From the NCBI RefSeq assembly GCF_001435035.1, contig NZ_AZEU01000063.1:1-32855 (forward strand): 32,855 nucleotides of DNA, read 5' to 3'. A program made the position numbers and the translations under genes. Origin of the DNA: Lacticaseibacillus manihotivorans DSM 13343 = JCM 12514. GTDB lineage: Bacteria; Bacillota; Bacilli; Lactobacillales; Lactobacillaceae. Shown piece after piece: positions 1 through 7,068 of this stretch (positions are counted from its first letter, which is position 1; every line of letters starts with the position of its first letter). A model generated the notes under the pieces. That model saw only the letters and a program-made list of their open reading frames with translations, was not told the DNA's origin and made no database searches.

Positions 1-292
1 CTATGAGTCCTTTTTCTTGCACTTATCATCTTGCACTTAAATTGTAAATCAAAGGTTAAAAAACATGAAAGTCAGCGACACAATTTGACTGTGTACAGAA
101 CGTTTTTTGAGCTGATGTGATTTTTGTAAAATTAAATAACGAAATCTCCGGCTGATGTCAACTGAGCCCGGCGAGTGTGGGGTTGCGAAACATTAGCGCA
201 TACATTTTGACAAATATAGCGTTTTTCTTTATGGCGATTCGTGCGATAATAGACCTAATTATCCGAATAAAATGACACCAAAGAGGGACATC
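1..292. promoter_or_regulatory. Gene-free left edge and nox promoter region
   Basis: No convincing gene lies here. Near the left end an 11-base direct repeat (TCTTGCACTTA at 15-25 and 29-39, 14-bp period) lies next to a minus-strand Shine-Dalgarno-like AAAGGA (8-13), so a divergent minus-strand gene may begin just outside the window. For nox, a TTGACA box at 207-212 is followed at 17 bp by a poor TATGGC. A better -10 may be TGCGATAAT at 242-250 (extended -10 type). The choice between these promoters is unresolved. Confidence 0.4.
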
Positions 293-1645
293 ATGATGAA
301 AATTGCAGTCGTCGGTTGCACCCATGCAGGCACAGCAGCAGTTCAAGAAATCTTAACGCGACATCCGGACACGATCGTCGATGTTTTTGAGCGCCGTGAA
401 GATATTTTCTTCCTATCTTGTGGCATCGCGCTATATCTGGAAGGCACCGTGGATAAACTATCCTCGATGTTTTATGCTGATGCCCAAGGCCTGGAAGCCA
501 TGGGGCCCAATATTCATGTGCATTTACGCCATGATGTGATCAAAATCGACGCCAAAAAGCATGTGCTCCAAGTTCAAAATATGGCGACGCAAAGCAAATT
601 CTCCCAAAGCTATGACAAGTTGATCATGACCACTGGCAGTTATCCGGTGATCCCGCCTTTGCAAGGCATCAGTTTGCCGCGAGTTTTAATGTGCAAAAAC
701 GCTGATGACGCTGAAAAAATCAAAGCCACTGCCGAAACTGCCAAAACCATCGCCATCATCGGTGGTGGTTATATCGGCGTGGAATTGGCAGAAGCTTATA
801 GCCGGATCGGCCGCGATGTGTTATTCATCAACGGGGTGCATGGTTTATTAAGTCATTACGTCGATGATGAACTGCGCAATAAAGTCGCTGATGAATTGCG
901 GGCACATGGGGTAGACACGTTCTTCAACGAAACGGCACTGCGGTTTGATAGTGATGGGACGCATGCCTTTATTCAAACTGACAAAGCAGAGCATCAAGCG
1001 GATCTGGCTGTGGTGTGCGTGGGTTTTCGCGCGATGACGGAATTGTTGCAAGGCCAAGTGGATACCATGCCAAATGGTGCCATCCACGTCAACGACTATA
1101 TGCAAACCAGCGATCCAGATATTTATGCGGCCGGGGATTCTTGTGCGGTACATTTTAATCCGACGGGCCATGATGCGTACGCGCCGCTGGCCACCAATGC
1201 GGTGCGTCAAGGCAAACTCGCAGGGCGCAATGTGTTCGGCAACACGATTCGTTATATGGGCACCCAATCTACCAGTGCGATGCGCTTGTATGATCAAACC
1301 TTGGCTTGTACCGGGATGACCTTGCATCGCGCCTTGCAAGCTGGCATCAAAGCTTCCAGTGTCACCGTTAGCGATGCGTATCGCCCAGAGTTCATGCCGG
1401 ATGCCTACCCAATTCATATGGTGTTAGTTTATAATGAAAATAACCGCGAGATCTTAGGCGCGCAATTTTTAAGTCGGCATGAAGTGTCGCAAGCCGCCAA
1501 CTTGATTTCGGTGATGATTCAAAATCATAACACAATCGATGACTTAGCATACGTCGATATGTTGTTTAATCCATGGTACGATAAGCCTTGGAACTACTTG
1601 AACATTCTCGGACAACAAGCCGTGACCCAAGCTGACGCGTTGTAG
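293..1645 (+). CDS. nox: NADH oxidase, FAD-dependent (water-forming type)
   Basis: Cytoplasmic flavoprotein of the pyridine nucleotide-disulfide reductase family that oxidises NADH with O2, probably to water, regenerating NAD+ and removing oxygen. The N-terminal FAD-binding strand is followed by the GCTHAGT motif, and the single redox cysteine sits in FLSCGIALYL. A second nucleotide-binding motif, IIGGGYIGVELAEAY, lies near residues 155-170, and AAGDSCAV near residue 280 is the second FAD contact. Length (450 aa) fits Nox, NADH peroxidase and CoA-disulfide reductase relatives, so the exact reaction is inferred. ATG 293 follows AAGAGGG (281-287). ATG 296 is equally possible and would give the family's usual His10 and Cys42 numbering. 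An upstream in-frame ATG at 272 lacks a ribosome site. Confidence 0.9.
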   Translation: MMKIAVVGCTHAGTAAVQEILTRHPDTIVDVFERREDIFFLSCGIALYLEGTVDKLSSMFYADAQGLEAMGPNIHVHLRHDVIKIDAKKHVLQVQNMATQSKFSQSYDKLIMTTGSYPVIPPLQGISLPRVLMCKNADDAEKIKATAETAKTIAIIGGGYIGVELAEAYSRIGRDVLFINGVHGLLSHYVDDELRNKVADELRAHGVDTFFNETALRFDSDGTHAFIQTDKAEHQADLAVVCVGFRAMTELLQGQVDTMPNGAIHVNDYMQTSDPDIYAAGDSCAVHFNPTGHDAYAPLATNAVRQGKLAGRNVFGNTIRYMGTQSTSAMRLYDQTLACTGMTLHRALQAGIKASSVTVSDAYRPEFMPDAYPIHMVLVYNENNREILGAQFLSRHEVSQAANLISVMIQNHNTIDDLAYVDMLFNPWYDKPWNYLNILGQQAVTQADAL

Positions 1646-1688
1646 CCAGCTTGCGTCGCGCAAATTGGTGAAGACAAAGGAGAACGTA

Positions 1689-2318
1689 ATGAGTGCATGG
1701 AATTTGATCGGCTTGGCCGCATGGGTGTTGATTTTGGCCTATGCGATCTTTATGGCTTGGAATATTCGCAGCCGGCATTTAAAAATGGTGGTGGTATTTC
1801 GCAAGCAACACGCAGGGCGCACGGTACTGATCGATATTATTGAAGCCGTCGTATTAGTCGCGGCTTTATATGGGATGAGTTATGTGACTTGGTTGCGCCC
1901 AGTGGACTATGCCGATAAAACGGCGATCAGCACCAAGTATACTTACGATAAATTGATGCTACAAACCGACTCCGACCGTTCCTATTTTGTCAGTGTCACC
2001 TCTGGCAATGGGACGCAACCAGTGCATTACTACACCTATTGGACAGAAGGCTCCAAATATCAAATTTCTAGTCGCAATGCCGATGTGTCTGATGCCACTG
2101 ATGCTTTGACAGTGCGGGCAGCTGCTTATCCTTGGCAAACTAAAAAACTCGCCAAGTTGGAAAAAACTGACGAGAAAGCTTATGTTGCCACTTATATCGG
2201 CACGTACAAACCAACCTTCTTAAATGGCTTGGGGATGCATGTCGGCCATACCGCTCAACGCTTCTCCTTGATCCGGATTCCAAATGATACGTTCCAAAAG
2301 GTTGAAGCCGCTAAATGA
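1689..2318 (+). CDS. Membrane-anchored lactobacillar protein of unknown function
   Basis: A 209-residue protein with two hydrophobic segments near its N-terminus (about residues 3-21 and 43-62), then a roughly 145-residue hydrophilic domain that probably lies outside the membrane. It resembles the uncharacterised lactobacillar family often labelled LVIS_2131, a recollection that has not been tested. No catalytic motif is visible. ATG 1689 is chosen because AAAGGAG (1676-1682) sits 6 bases upstream; the TTG at 1665 has no such site. It starts 43 bases after nox without a clear terminator between them, so co-transcription is likely. A strong terminator follows its stop. Confidence 0.75.
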   Translation: MSAWNLIGLAAWVLILAYAIFMAWNIRSRHLKMVVVFRKQHAGRTVLIDIIEAVVLVAALYGMSYVTWLRPVDYADKTAISTKYTYDKLMLQTDSDRSYFVSVTSGNGTQPVHYYTYWTEGSKYQISSRNADVSDATDALTVRAAAYPWQTKKLAKLEKTDEKAYVATYIGTYKPTFLNGLGMHVGHTAQRFSLIRIPNDTFQKVEAAK

Positions 2319-2323
2319 TGATG

Positions 2324-2356
2324 ATCGAGCCTTGAATTTCAGGGGCTCGATTTTTT
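2324..2356. terminator. Bidirectional intrinsic terminator
   Basis: ATCGAGCC (2324-2331) pairs with GGCTCGAT (2344-2351), followed by a T run. It lies between the converging genes ending at 2318 (+) and 2359 (-). The minus-strand U-run is poor, so it mainly serves the plus strand. Confidence 0.8.
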
Positions 2357-2358
2357 GC

Positions 2359-2793
2359 TCAGTTCGGCAAAATTTGCTGAAACCCTTTGATCAATGCCCA
2401 AAGGCCAAACAGAAGTGGTGAAAACAAACTCACGACCAGCAGCAGGACGATGTAGCCGCTGATATTTTGCAGTTCTTCGCTTTTGCCAATATCTTGCGGC
2501 TCAGCATAGAACTTGACTGGATCAAATAAGTAAGGGGATTGATGGACCGTTTCGCGAAAGTGAAAATAATTGCGTTTGGCCTTGGCTGAAAGAAACCAGT
2601 GGTGGGTCAAGTGCCTGATTTTAGGCAACATGAACGGTCCGCTGATGAAGGTGCTGATCAGCATATACAGTAAAAATGGCGATAACGCATAAACGATTTT
2701 GCCATCAGGCGTGATTGCGTAAACCGTGATGATCACCACTGAAAGGATCATGAGCTGTAAAGTGTTACCAAGATATTTGAGCACTGACATCAT
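2359..2793 (-). CDS. Small membrane protein, unknown function
   Basis: A 144-residue protein with about three hydrophobic segments: residues 10-27 and 33-55, then a cytoplasm-like stretch rich in His, Lys and Tyr, and a C-terminal segment near 113-135. No domain was recognised. The GGGGG stretch just upstream of ATG 2793 can act as ribosome site. A promoter is readable upstream on the minus strand: TTGTCA (2852-2857), 16 bp, TATATT (2830-2835). It converges on the preceding plus-strand gene and is transcribed alone. Confidence 0.6.
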   Translation of the reverse strand: MMSVLKYLGNTLQLMILSVVIITVYAITPDGKIVYALSPFLLYMLISTFISGPFMLPKIRHLTHHWFLSAKAKRNYFHFRETVHQSPYLFDPVKFYAEPQDIGKSEELQNISGYIVLLLVVSLFSPLLFGLWALIKGFQQILPN

Positions 2794-2829
2794 CGCTTAC
2801 CCCCAAGGAAAAGCAGTACTTTTGCATTA

Positions 2830-2857
2830 AATATAAGCTTTTCCAGTAATTTGACAA
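2830..2857 (-). promoter_or_regulatory. Promoter for the 2359-2793 gene
   Basis: Minus strand TTGTCA (2852-2857), 16-bp spacer, TATATT (2830-2835). The -10 lies about 36 bases before the start codon. Confidence 0.55.
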
Positions 2858-2868
2858 GCGATGGCACA

Positions 2869-2910
2869 AAAAATGCCGAACCTCCAGACTTTAGGAGGAT
2901 CGGCATTTTG
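2869..2910 (-). terminator. Intrinsic terminator of the small HTH gene
   Basis: Read on the minus strand, AAAATGCCGA pairs with TCGGCATTTT, extended by an inner CCTCC/GGAGG pairing and followed by Ts. It follows the gene ending at 2931. Confidence 0.85.
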
Positions 2911-2930
2911 ATTTGGACACAATGTCCGAA

Positions 2931-3137
2931 TTACTTACCAGTTGGTTTGTGTTCCATGTAGTTGCGGAGGTTAGCGACGACGGAAGGCTCTGGGTTTTCG
3001 CGCATTGCCTTGATGTTGTGGATGTGTTCCACTGAGACATGACTGTTCAATGCCATCTCAGTATCGGTGAGATTGTTTTTACGTTGGAATTCGATGATCT
3101 CCCGTGAAAATTGGTTGACTTGATCTTTTTCGCTCAT
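2931..3137 (-). CDS. Small helix-turn-helix-like protein
   Basis: A 68-residue protein. The pattern NLTDTEMALNSHVSVEHIHN around residues 21-40 resembles the XRE/Cro-type helix-turn-helix (second helix, turn, recognition helix). It is short, like the small XRE-like proteins common in lactobacilli, with no added effector domain. ATG 3137 follows AGGAGG at 8 bases. A promoter (TTGAGT 3191-3196, 18 bp, TATACT 3167-3172, minus strand) stands back to back with the promoter of the plus-strand gene at 3275, so the two could share regulation. DNA binding is inferred from the motif only. Confidence 0.6.
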   Translation of the reverse strand: MSEKDQVNQFSREIIEFQRKNNLTDTEMALNSHVSVEHIHNIKAMRENPEPSVVANLRNYMEHKPTGK

Positions 3138-3166
3138 GACAATATCCTCCTGGAATTCTTATCTCC

Positions 3167-3230
3167 AGTATACCCAATTTTGGGACCAATACTCAAATAA
3201 GTTGCATTTTCGAACGGACGTTTGTATAAT
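3167..3230. promoter_or_regulatory. Back-to-back divergent promoters
   Basis: Minus strand: TTGAGT (3191-3196), 18 bp, TATACT (3167-3172). Plus strand: TTGCAT (3202-3207), 17 bp, TATAAT (3225-3230). The two -35 boxes are only 5 bases apart. Confidence 0.65.
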
Positions 3231-3274
3231 AAAAGTAAGGAAGTCGCTTTCGTTTTTCGAAGGGGGTCACGTTT

Positions 3275-3577
3275 ATGGAACCTTATGGCTATCTTCAAGA
3301 ACTCGCTACCCAACAAACCACGCCGATGCGCGTGCGGGTTTGGGAGAATAAGAATGTGATCATTCGCCGCAACCTCGATAACCGCAATGGGCTTGTGACC
3401 CAAGTGTGGGATGCATGGCTGCGTAAAGTTTTACGGCCTTTCGGCGGCTTTGAACCATTGATCGAAATCGATGTGTTCGGGTCAGAGCCAGATATTAAAT
3501 TTTTCAGTGAGAATCAATTGGCGCAAGCGGTGCATTTCGTCTTACATGTCGATCAACCGCTGTTGCCAAGTGTCTAA
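3275..3577 (+). CDS. Hypothetical protein, 100 aa
   Basis: Short soluble protein, no signal or membrane segment, no domain recognised. It has a basic, tryptophan-containing middle (residues 20-55: VWENKNVIIRR, VWDAWLRKVLRPFGG) and an acidic later part. ATG 3275 follows a GAAGGGGG ribosome site and a good sigma-A promoter, and a terminator follows, so it is a complete single-gene unit. It is divergent from a small HTH gene. Confidence 0.6.
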   Translation: MEPYGYLQELATQQTTPMRVRVWENKNVIIRRNLDNRNGLVTQVWDAWLRKVLRPFGGFEPLIEIDVFGSEPDIKFFSENQLAQAVHFVLHVDQPLLPSV

Positions 3578-3607
3578 GCCAGAGCAGGGGACTGTGCTGG
3601 CTTTTTT
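3577..3607 (+). terminator. Intrinsic terminator
   Basis: AGCCAG pairs with CTGGCT, followed by six Ts. It begins at the stop codon of the 100-residue gene. Confidence 0.8.
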
Positions 3608-3633
3608 AGTAAAAACGTTTATAAGTAACGGTC

Positions 3634-3662
3634 TTGTCACGGTTAACGAATTGCGTTATGAT
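3634..3662 (+). promoter_or_regulatory. Promoter of the candidate noncoding RNA
   Basis: TTGTCA (3634-3639), exactly 17 bp, TATGAT (3657-3662). It predicts a start near 3669. Confidence 0.6.
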
Positions 3663-3668
3663 GTTTTC

Positions 3669-4068
3669 GATATCAAGGAGGGGTGAGTAGCTTAGCGCAG
3701 GCTGCCCGTTTCACCTCGCGACGAGCGGAAGTGCTCGCTAAACTTTGGAGACTATCCCGTAGCGACTGGGCTTAACTGTTCAGCTCCGTTAGATCTCCAG
3801 TTCCAGAGTGCCGGCATAGAAGGGTCCCAATCGGACTCAAACCAAGTAACCGCCGGGAGTAATGCCCTCATGGCAACATGGGAAGCAAGTCGACGTCTGT
3901 GCACGAAAGGCAATGCAGAGCTGATTAGTGATCAAAGCGGTCAAGGCCCAAGAAGCCAAGGCTACGCAGAAACGCCTTGAGTTGTTAGAGAACTGCATCA
4001 ACGTAATTGAATCGGCATTAAAGCCGCGGGTCCACGAAATGGGCAACTGTTTCGTGGATTTGTTGTGC
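3669..4068 (+). ncRNA. Candidate structured noncoding RNA, about 400 nt, family not recognised
   Basis: This stretch has no credible gene but has its own promoter and a terminator hairpin. Visible hairpins include CGAGC/GCTCG (3722-3737), GGGTCC/GGACTC (3822-3838), CATG-GCAA-CATG with a GNRA tetraloop (3866-3883), CAAGGC/GCCTTG (3957-3979) and CGGC/GCCG (4013-4026). It ends with TCCACGAAA/TTTCGTGGA (4031-4058) and a T-rich tail. It is in the size range of RNase P RNA or tmRNA, but I find neither the RNase P conserved regions nor a tmRNA tag or tRNA-like ends. The lactate oxidase gene downstream has its own promoter, so this is probably a free-standing RNA rather than a leader. Confidence 0.6.
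4031..4067 (+). terminator. Terminator of the candidate noncoding RNA
   Basis: Nine-base perfect stem TCCACGAAA/TTTCGTGGA with a 10-base loop, followed by TTTGTTGTG. The T tract is imperfect. Confidence 0.6.
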
Positions 4069-4116
4069 CTTGGATTCTGATTTTTGATTAAGCTTACAAA
4101 AAATCAGCAAAATCCA

Positions 4117-4144
4117 TTGACTTACAAAAAGTGAGTGATAAGAT
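4117..4144 (+). promoter_or_regulatory. Promoter of lox
   Basis: TTGACT (4117-4122), 16 bp, TAAGAT (4139-4144), with TGA directly before the -10 (extended -10 type). Confidence 0.6.
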
Positions 4145-4176
4145 AGTCTCGTAATCAAAATTCAGGAGGGTTCATC

Positions 4177-5292
4177 ATGACAGTAATTAATGGCTACGAA
4201 CAAAGTGATCGCAATGAAAAGCTGGATATTTTGAATTTACCATCTTTAGAAGCACGCGCAAAGAAGATTATTCCCCAAGGCGGCTTCGGCTATATCGTCG
4301 GTGGGGCTGAAGATGACTGGACCCTACAACAAAACACCAAGGCCTTTACGCACGCGCAAATCGTGCCTAAGGCGTTATCCAATATTGAAAATCCTGATTT
4401 GTCCACGAACGTCTTTGGCATTGATTTGAAGACCCCAGTGATGATGGCCCCAGCAGCGGCGCAAGGCTTATCTCACAGCCTCGGTGAAAAGGCCACGGCT
4501 CAAGGCGTTGCGGCAGTCGGTGCGTTAATGAGTCAAAGCACTTATTCGTCAACTTCAATTGCTGATACGCAAGCGGCAGCGCCTGATGCGCCACAATTCT
4601 TCCAATTATATATGTCCAAAGACTGGGACTTTAACAATGCCCTTTTAGATGAAGCGATGAAAGCTGGCGTCAAAGGCATCATTTTGACAGTGGATGCGAC
4701 GGTTGATGGGTATCGTGAACAAGATATCATCAACAACTTCCAATTCCCGATTCCAATGGCGAACTTGGAACGCTTTGCAGCAGGCGATGGCAAAGGTAAG
4801 GGGATCGGTGAGATCTACGCCGCTGCGGCGCAAAAGATTTCCGAAGATGATGTGCGGCGGATCGCGGAATACACCAAGTTGCCAGTGATCGTTAAAGGCA
4901 TCGAATCACCTGAAGATGCAATGCGCGCGATCGGCGCTGGGGCTGCTGGGATTTATGTTTCCAACCATGGTGGTCGGGAATTAAATGGTGGTCCAGCCGC
5001 ATTTGATACCTTGAGTGCCATTGCCAAAGCCGTCAATCATCAAGTGCCGATCATTTTTGATTCTGGCGTGCGGCGTGGCAGTCATGTGTTCAAAGCCTTA
5101 GCTTCTGGCGCTGATTTGGTGGCCTTTGCCCGTCCTGTATTGTACGGGTTAGCCTTAGGTGGCGCTTTAGGGGTACAAAGCGTGTTCGAACAAATCGATC
5201 ATGAATTGGAAATCGTGATGCAGTTAGCTGGGACCAAAGATATTGAAGCTGTGAAGCATGCGCCTTTGACACATTTCCACTACGAGAACTAA
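4177..5292 (+). CDS. lox: L-lactate oxidase, FMN-dependent
   Basis: Cytoplasmic FMN enzyme of the alpha-hydroxyacid oxidase family; it oxidises L-lactate with O2 to pyruvate and hydrogen peroxide. The 371 residues form one TIM barrel. Visible family residues are Tyr39 (FGYIVGG), Tyr145 (QLYMS), Asp173 and Arg180 (TVDATVDGYR), and the catalytic His264 with Arg267 in SNHGGREL. Each is one below the published Aerococcus viridans lactate oxidase numbering as I recall it, which favours lactate oxidase over glycolate oxidase or a dehydrogenase. The late GADLVAFARP segment binds the FMN phosphate. ATG 4177 follows AGGAGG (4164-4169) by 7 bases. A flavodoxin gene with its own promoter follows. Confidence 0.9.
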   Translation: MTVINGYEQSDRNEKLDILNLPSLEARAKKIIPQGGFGYIVGGAEDDWTLQQNTKAFTHAQIVPKALSNIENPDLSTNVFGIDLKTPVMMAPAAAQGLSHSLGEKATAQGVAAVGALMSQSTYSSTSIADTQAAAPDAPQFFQLYMSKDWDFNNALLDEAMKAGVKGIILTVDATVDGYREQDIINNFQFPIPMANLERFAAGDGKGKGIGEIYAAAAQKISEDDVRRIAEYTKLPVIVKGIESPEDAMRAIGAGAAGIYVSNHGGRELNGGPAAFDTLSAIAKAVNHQVPIIFDSGVRRGSHVFKALASGADLVAFARPVLYGLALGGALGVQSVFEQIDHELEIVMQLAGTKDIEAVKHAPLTHFHYEN

Positions 5293-5308
5293 CTTGTAAG
5301 CCTCACCA

Positions 5309-5317
5309 TGGTATAAT
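5309..5317 (+). promoter_or_regulatory. Extended -10 promoter of the flavodoxin unit
   Basis: TGGTATAAT (5309-5317) is a perfect extended -10. No good -35 lies at the normal distance; TTGTAA at 5294 is too close. Confidence 0.55.
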
Positions 5318-5336
5318 GAGCTTGAGGTGAACGCAG

Positions 5337-5801
5337 ATGAAGGTTTTGATTTTATACGCATCGATCACAGGTAACGCCAAAGGCATGGCCCGGTTCTTGG
5401 TGCAATTCTTCGAGCATTATCACGCCGATGTAACACTTGGCGAAATGCAACAAACCGATGCCGCCAAGTTGTTGGACTATGACGCGGTGATCTTGTCGAC
5501 TTACACCTGGTCTGGTGGCACGATCCCAGAAGAAACCCAAGATTTCTTTGAGGATCTCAAGACCTTGGATTTTTCCAAAAAGCCTTTAGTGTTTGGCATC
5601 GCAGGCACCGGGGACAAGTTCTATGGTCAAGATCGCTACAATACGGCACCGGATCATTTTGCCGCGGTGTTAACTGAAAATGGTGCGATTCAAGGAGCTA
5701 GCCCGATCAAAATCGAACAAGGCGCGACGCAAAGCGATATGCCAGCGTTCAATGCGTTCACTCAAGCAGTGATGGCAAAGGTGACGTCACTACAAAAGTA
5801 G
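5337..5801 (+). CDS. Flavodoxin
   Basis: Small FMN-containing electron carrier of 154 residues, the usual size of short-chain flavodoxins. The N-terminal phosphate-binding loop reads YASITGNAKGMA (residues 7-18), replacing the usual T/S-X-T-G-X-T with SITGNA. STYTWSGGTIPEE (near 54-66) is the 50s loop and GIAGTGDKFYGQ (near 87-98) the 90s loop, both flanking the isoalloxazine ring. ATG 5337 follows GAGGTGA (5324-5330). Two very small genes follow at short spacing, suggesting one transcript. The redox partner cannot be read from the sequence. Confidence 0.9.
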   Translation: MKVLILYASITGNAKGMARFLVQFFEHYHADVTLGEMQQTDAAKLLDYDAVILSTYTWSGGTIPEETQDFFEDLKTLDFSKKPLVFGIAGTGDKFYGQDRYNTAPDHFAAVLTENGAIQGASPIKIEQGATQSDMPAFNAFTQAVMAKVTSLQK

Positions 5802-5825
5802 CGGCGTTTTGCGGAGGTGAGTCGA

Positions 5826-6047
5826 ATGGATGAATATGTTTTCTTTAATCCTGGGGATGCGATCGCCAATGACTATGATTATGCTGCGGCTCGGCGGTCA
5901 GCTCAGATCTACAAAGCTGAACATGTGGCAGATCGTGGTTTGGTGGTGGCGCAAGACGCACAAGGTCAATTTTCCGTATTTTATGAAGGCGGGGGCGATG
6001 AAGCTGATCCCGCTACTAGTAAATATACGATTTTGGCCCACTTATGA
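5826..6047 (+). CDS. Hypothetical protein, 73 aa
   Basis: Small acidic protein (MDEYVFFNPGD...) with no membrane segment or known domain. ATG 5826 is preferred over the in-frame GTG at 5817 because that GTG lies inside the ribosome site GGAGGTGA (5813-5820). It begins 24 bases after the flavodoxin stop and ends 12 bases before the next start, so it is probably the middle gene of a three-gene unit. Function unknown. Confidence 0.6.
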   Translation: MDEYVFFNPGDAIANDYDYAAARRSAQIYKAEHVADRGLVVAQDAQGQFSVFYEGGGDEADPATSKYTILAHL

Positions 6048-6059
6048 TGAGGCAGTTAG

Positions 6060-6239
6060 TTGAAAAATAGTTGGTATCGCGGCGGGCTGATCGGGCTCGC
6101 CGTTTTGTTGAGCGGGTTGTTATGGTGGGTTTTGCACCAAACGATGCCCAATGTCTTCATCGGCGGCTTTGCGGCAGTCGTGTTAGGCGCGGTGATCGCG
6201 TTATTGATCGCCAGCTTTTGGCCGTCATCCAAAAACTAG
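6060..6239 (+). CDS. Tiny membrane protein, 59 aa, TTG start
   Basis: A reading frame of 59 codons encodes two hydrophobic helices, about residues 10-25 (LIGLAVLLSGLLWWVL) and 33-53, with a short loop HQTMP between them and a polar SSKN end. An in-frame stop sits directly before the TTG at 6060, so no earlier start exists. TGAGG (6048-6052) lies 7 bases upstream as ribosome site, overlapping the stop of the preceding gene. The spacing suggests translational linkage with the flavodoxin unit. It has no recognised family; the pattern resembles small two-helix membrane proteins. Confidence 0.6.
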   Translation: MKNSWYRGGLIGLAVLLSGLLWWVLHQTMPNVFIGGFAAVVLGAVIALLIASFWPSSKN

Positions 6240-6256
6240 GCGCAAGTCACTGGCTG

Positions 6257-6265
6257 TGTTATGAT
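6257..6265 (+). promoter_or_regulatory. Extended -10 promoter of the amidotransferase gene
   Basis: TGTTATGAT (6257-6265) fits an extended -10; no clear -35. Confidence 0.4.
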
Positions 6266-6291
6266 ACCGTTATTGAAAGGACGGATGCATC

Positions 6292-6963
6292 TTGGCTGAA
6301 CCCATTACCATTGCTTATCTCTACGAGGATCTCATGAACACGTATGGCGATTCTGGTGACGTGAAAATCTTGCGCTATTGGCTGAATCAAAAGGGCTTTG
6401 ACGTGCGCGTGGACAATATTTCTTTGGATGCGCCATTTAACGCTGAAGATTATGATTTTGTCTTTTTTGGTGGCGGCCAAGATTATGAACAAACTGTCGT
6501 GGCGCGTGATTTAAAGCGTCACAAGCAAACGCTGACCGACTACATTGAAGCCGGCAAGCCGATGCTGGCGATTTGTGGCGGCTATCAACTGCTTGGCGCG
6601 TATTATGAAACTAGCAGTGGCACCAGCATTCCTGGTTTGGGCATTTTGCCATTGCACACGGTGTTTAAAGCTGACGCCCGCATGATCGGCGATACCGAAT
6701 TCGTGACTGATTTTGGCACGGTCAAAGCGTTTGAAAATCATTCCGGCCGCACGTATTTCGACGATCCTGAAAAACTTCACCCGCTGGGCAAAATGGTTCA
6801 AGGTTATGGCAACAATCCAGAAGATGGTGTCGAAGGCATGCGCTACAAGAACACCTTTGGCAGCTATGCACATGGACCGATTTTAAAAAATGCTGGCATC
6901 GCCAAAGGCATCGCGGATTTGATCGTTAAAAATCATCAATCCCGGATCGGCCAACCAGCATAA
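6292..6963 (+). CDS. gatD: GatD-like glutamine amidotransferase (lipid II isoglutaminyl synthase subunit)
   Basis: Class I (triad-type) glutamine amidotransferase of the CobB/CobQ-like group. With MurT, GatD amidates the D-glutamate of lipid II to D-isoglutamine; GatD supplies ammonia from glutamine. The nucleophile is Cys95 in MLAICGGYQLLG and the catalytic His194 is in SYAHGPIL; FENHSGRTY and GYGNN segments match S. aureus GatD as I recall it. Length (223 aa) is typical. The only in-frame start near the family N-terminus is TTG 6292, with AAAGGA (6276-6281) at 10 bases. The usual partner murT is not adjacent and not in this window, which is unusual. A terminator follows. Confidence 0.8.
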   Translation: MAEPITIAYLYEDLMNTYGDSGDVKILRYWLNQKGFDVRVDNISLDAPFNAEDYDFVFFGGGQDYEQTVVARDLKRHKQTLTDYIEAGKPMLAICGGYQLLGAYYETSSGTSIPGLGILPLHTVFKADARMIGDTEFVTDFGTVKAFENHSGRTYFDDPEKLHPLGKMVQGYGNNPEDGVEGMRYKNTFGSYAHGPILKNAGIAKGIADLIVKNHQSRIGQPA

Positions 6964-6973
6964 AGTTTTGAGG

Positions 6974-6999
6974 AAAAGTCGCTTGCGAGCGGCTTTTTT
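6974..6999 (+). terminator. Intrinsic terminator
   Basis: AAAAGTCGCT pairs with AGCGGCTTTT (one G-T pair) around a TGCG loop, followed by Ts. Confidence 0.85.
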
Positions 7000-7010
7000 C
7001 ATGGCGTTGA

Positions 7011-7039
7011 TTGCATGGTTGACGGAAATTTGGTATAGC
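7011..7039 (+). promoter_or_regulatory. Promoter of the GyrI-like gene
   Basis: TTGCAT (7011-7016), 17 bp, TATAGC (7034-7039) with TGG just before it. Confidence 0.45.
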
Positions 7040-7068
7040 TAAGGAAACGATTTCTTAAGGAGCAGCAC

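Noticed and set aside
848-1417. Long minus-strand frame inside nox
   Set aside because: Opposite-strand shadow of a well-supported gene, with no start signals.
3683-3775. A 30-codon GTG-started frame inside the candidate RNA, after AAGGAGG
   Set aside because: The ribosome site abuts the start with almost no spacing, and the stretch fits hairpins better than coding.
3837-4046. Minus-strand 69-residue frame in the same RNA
   Set aside because: No ribosome site or promoter; it reads through the hairpins and terminator.
3669-4068. RNase P RNA, tmRNA, SRP RNA or T-box identity
   Set aside because: None of their hallmark sequences is visible: no GAGGAAAGTCC, no tmRNA tag or tRNA-like ends, no SRP GGAAG loop domain, no GGGTGGNACCGCG.
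6071-6337. Plus-strand 88-residue frame overlapping the tiny membrane gene and the gatD start
   Set aside because: It runs into the gatD gene, lacks a ribosome site and has unlikely composition; the other frame encodes clear membrane helices.
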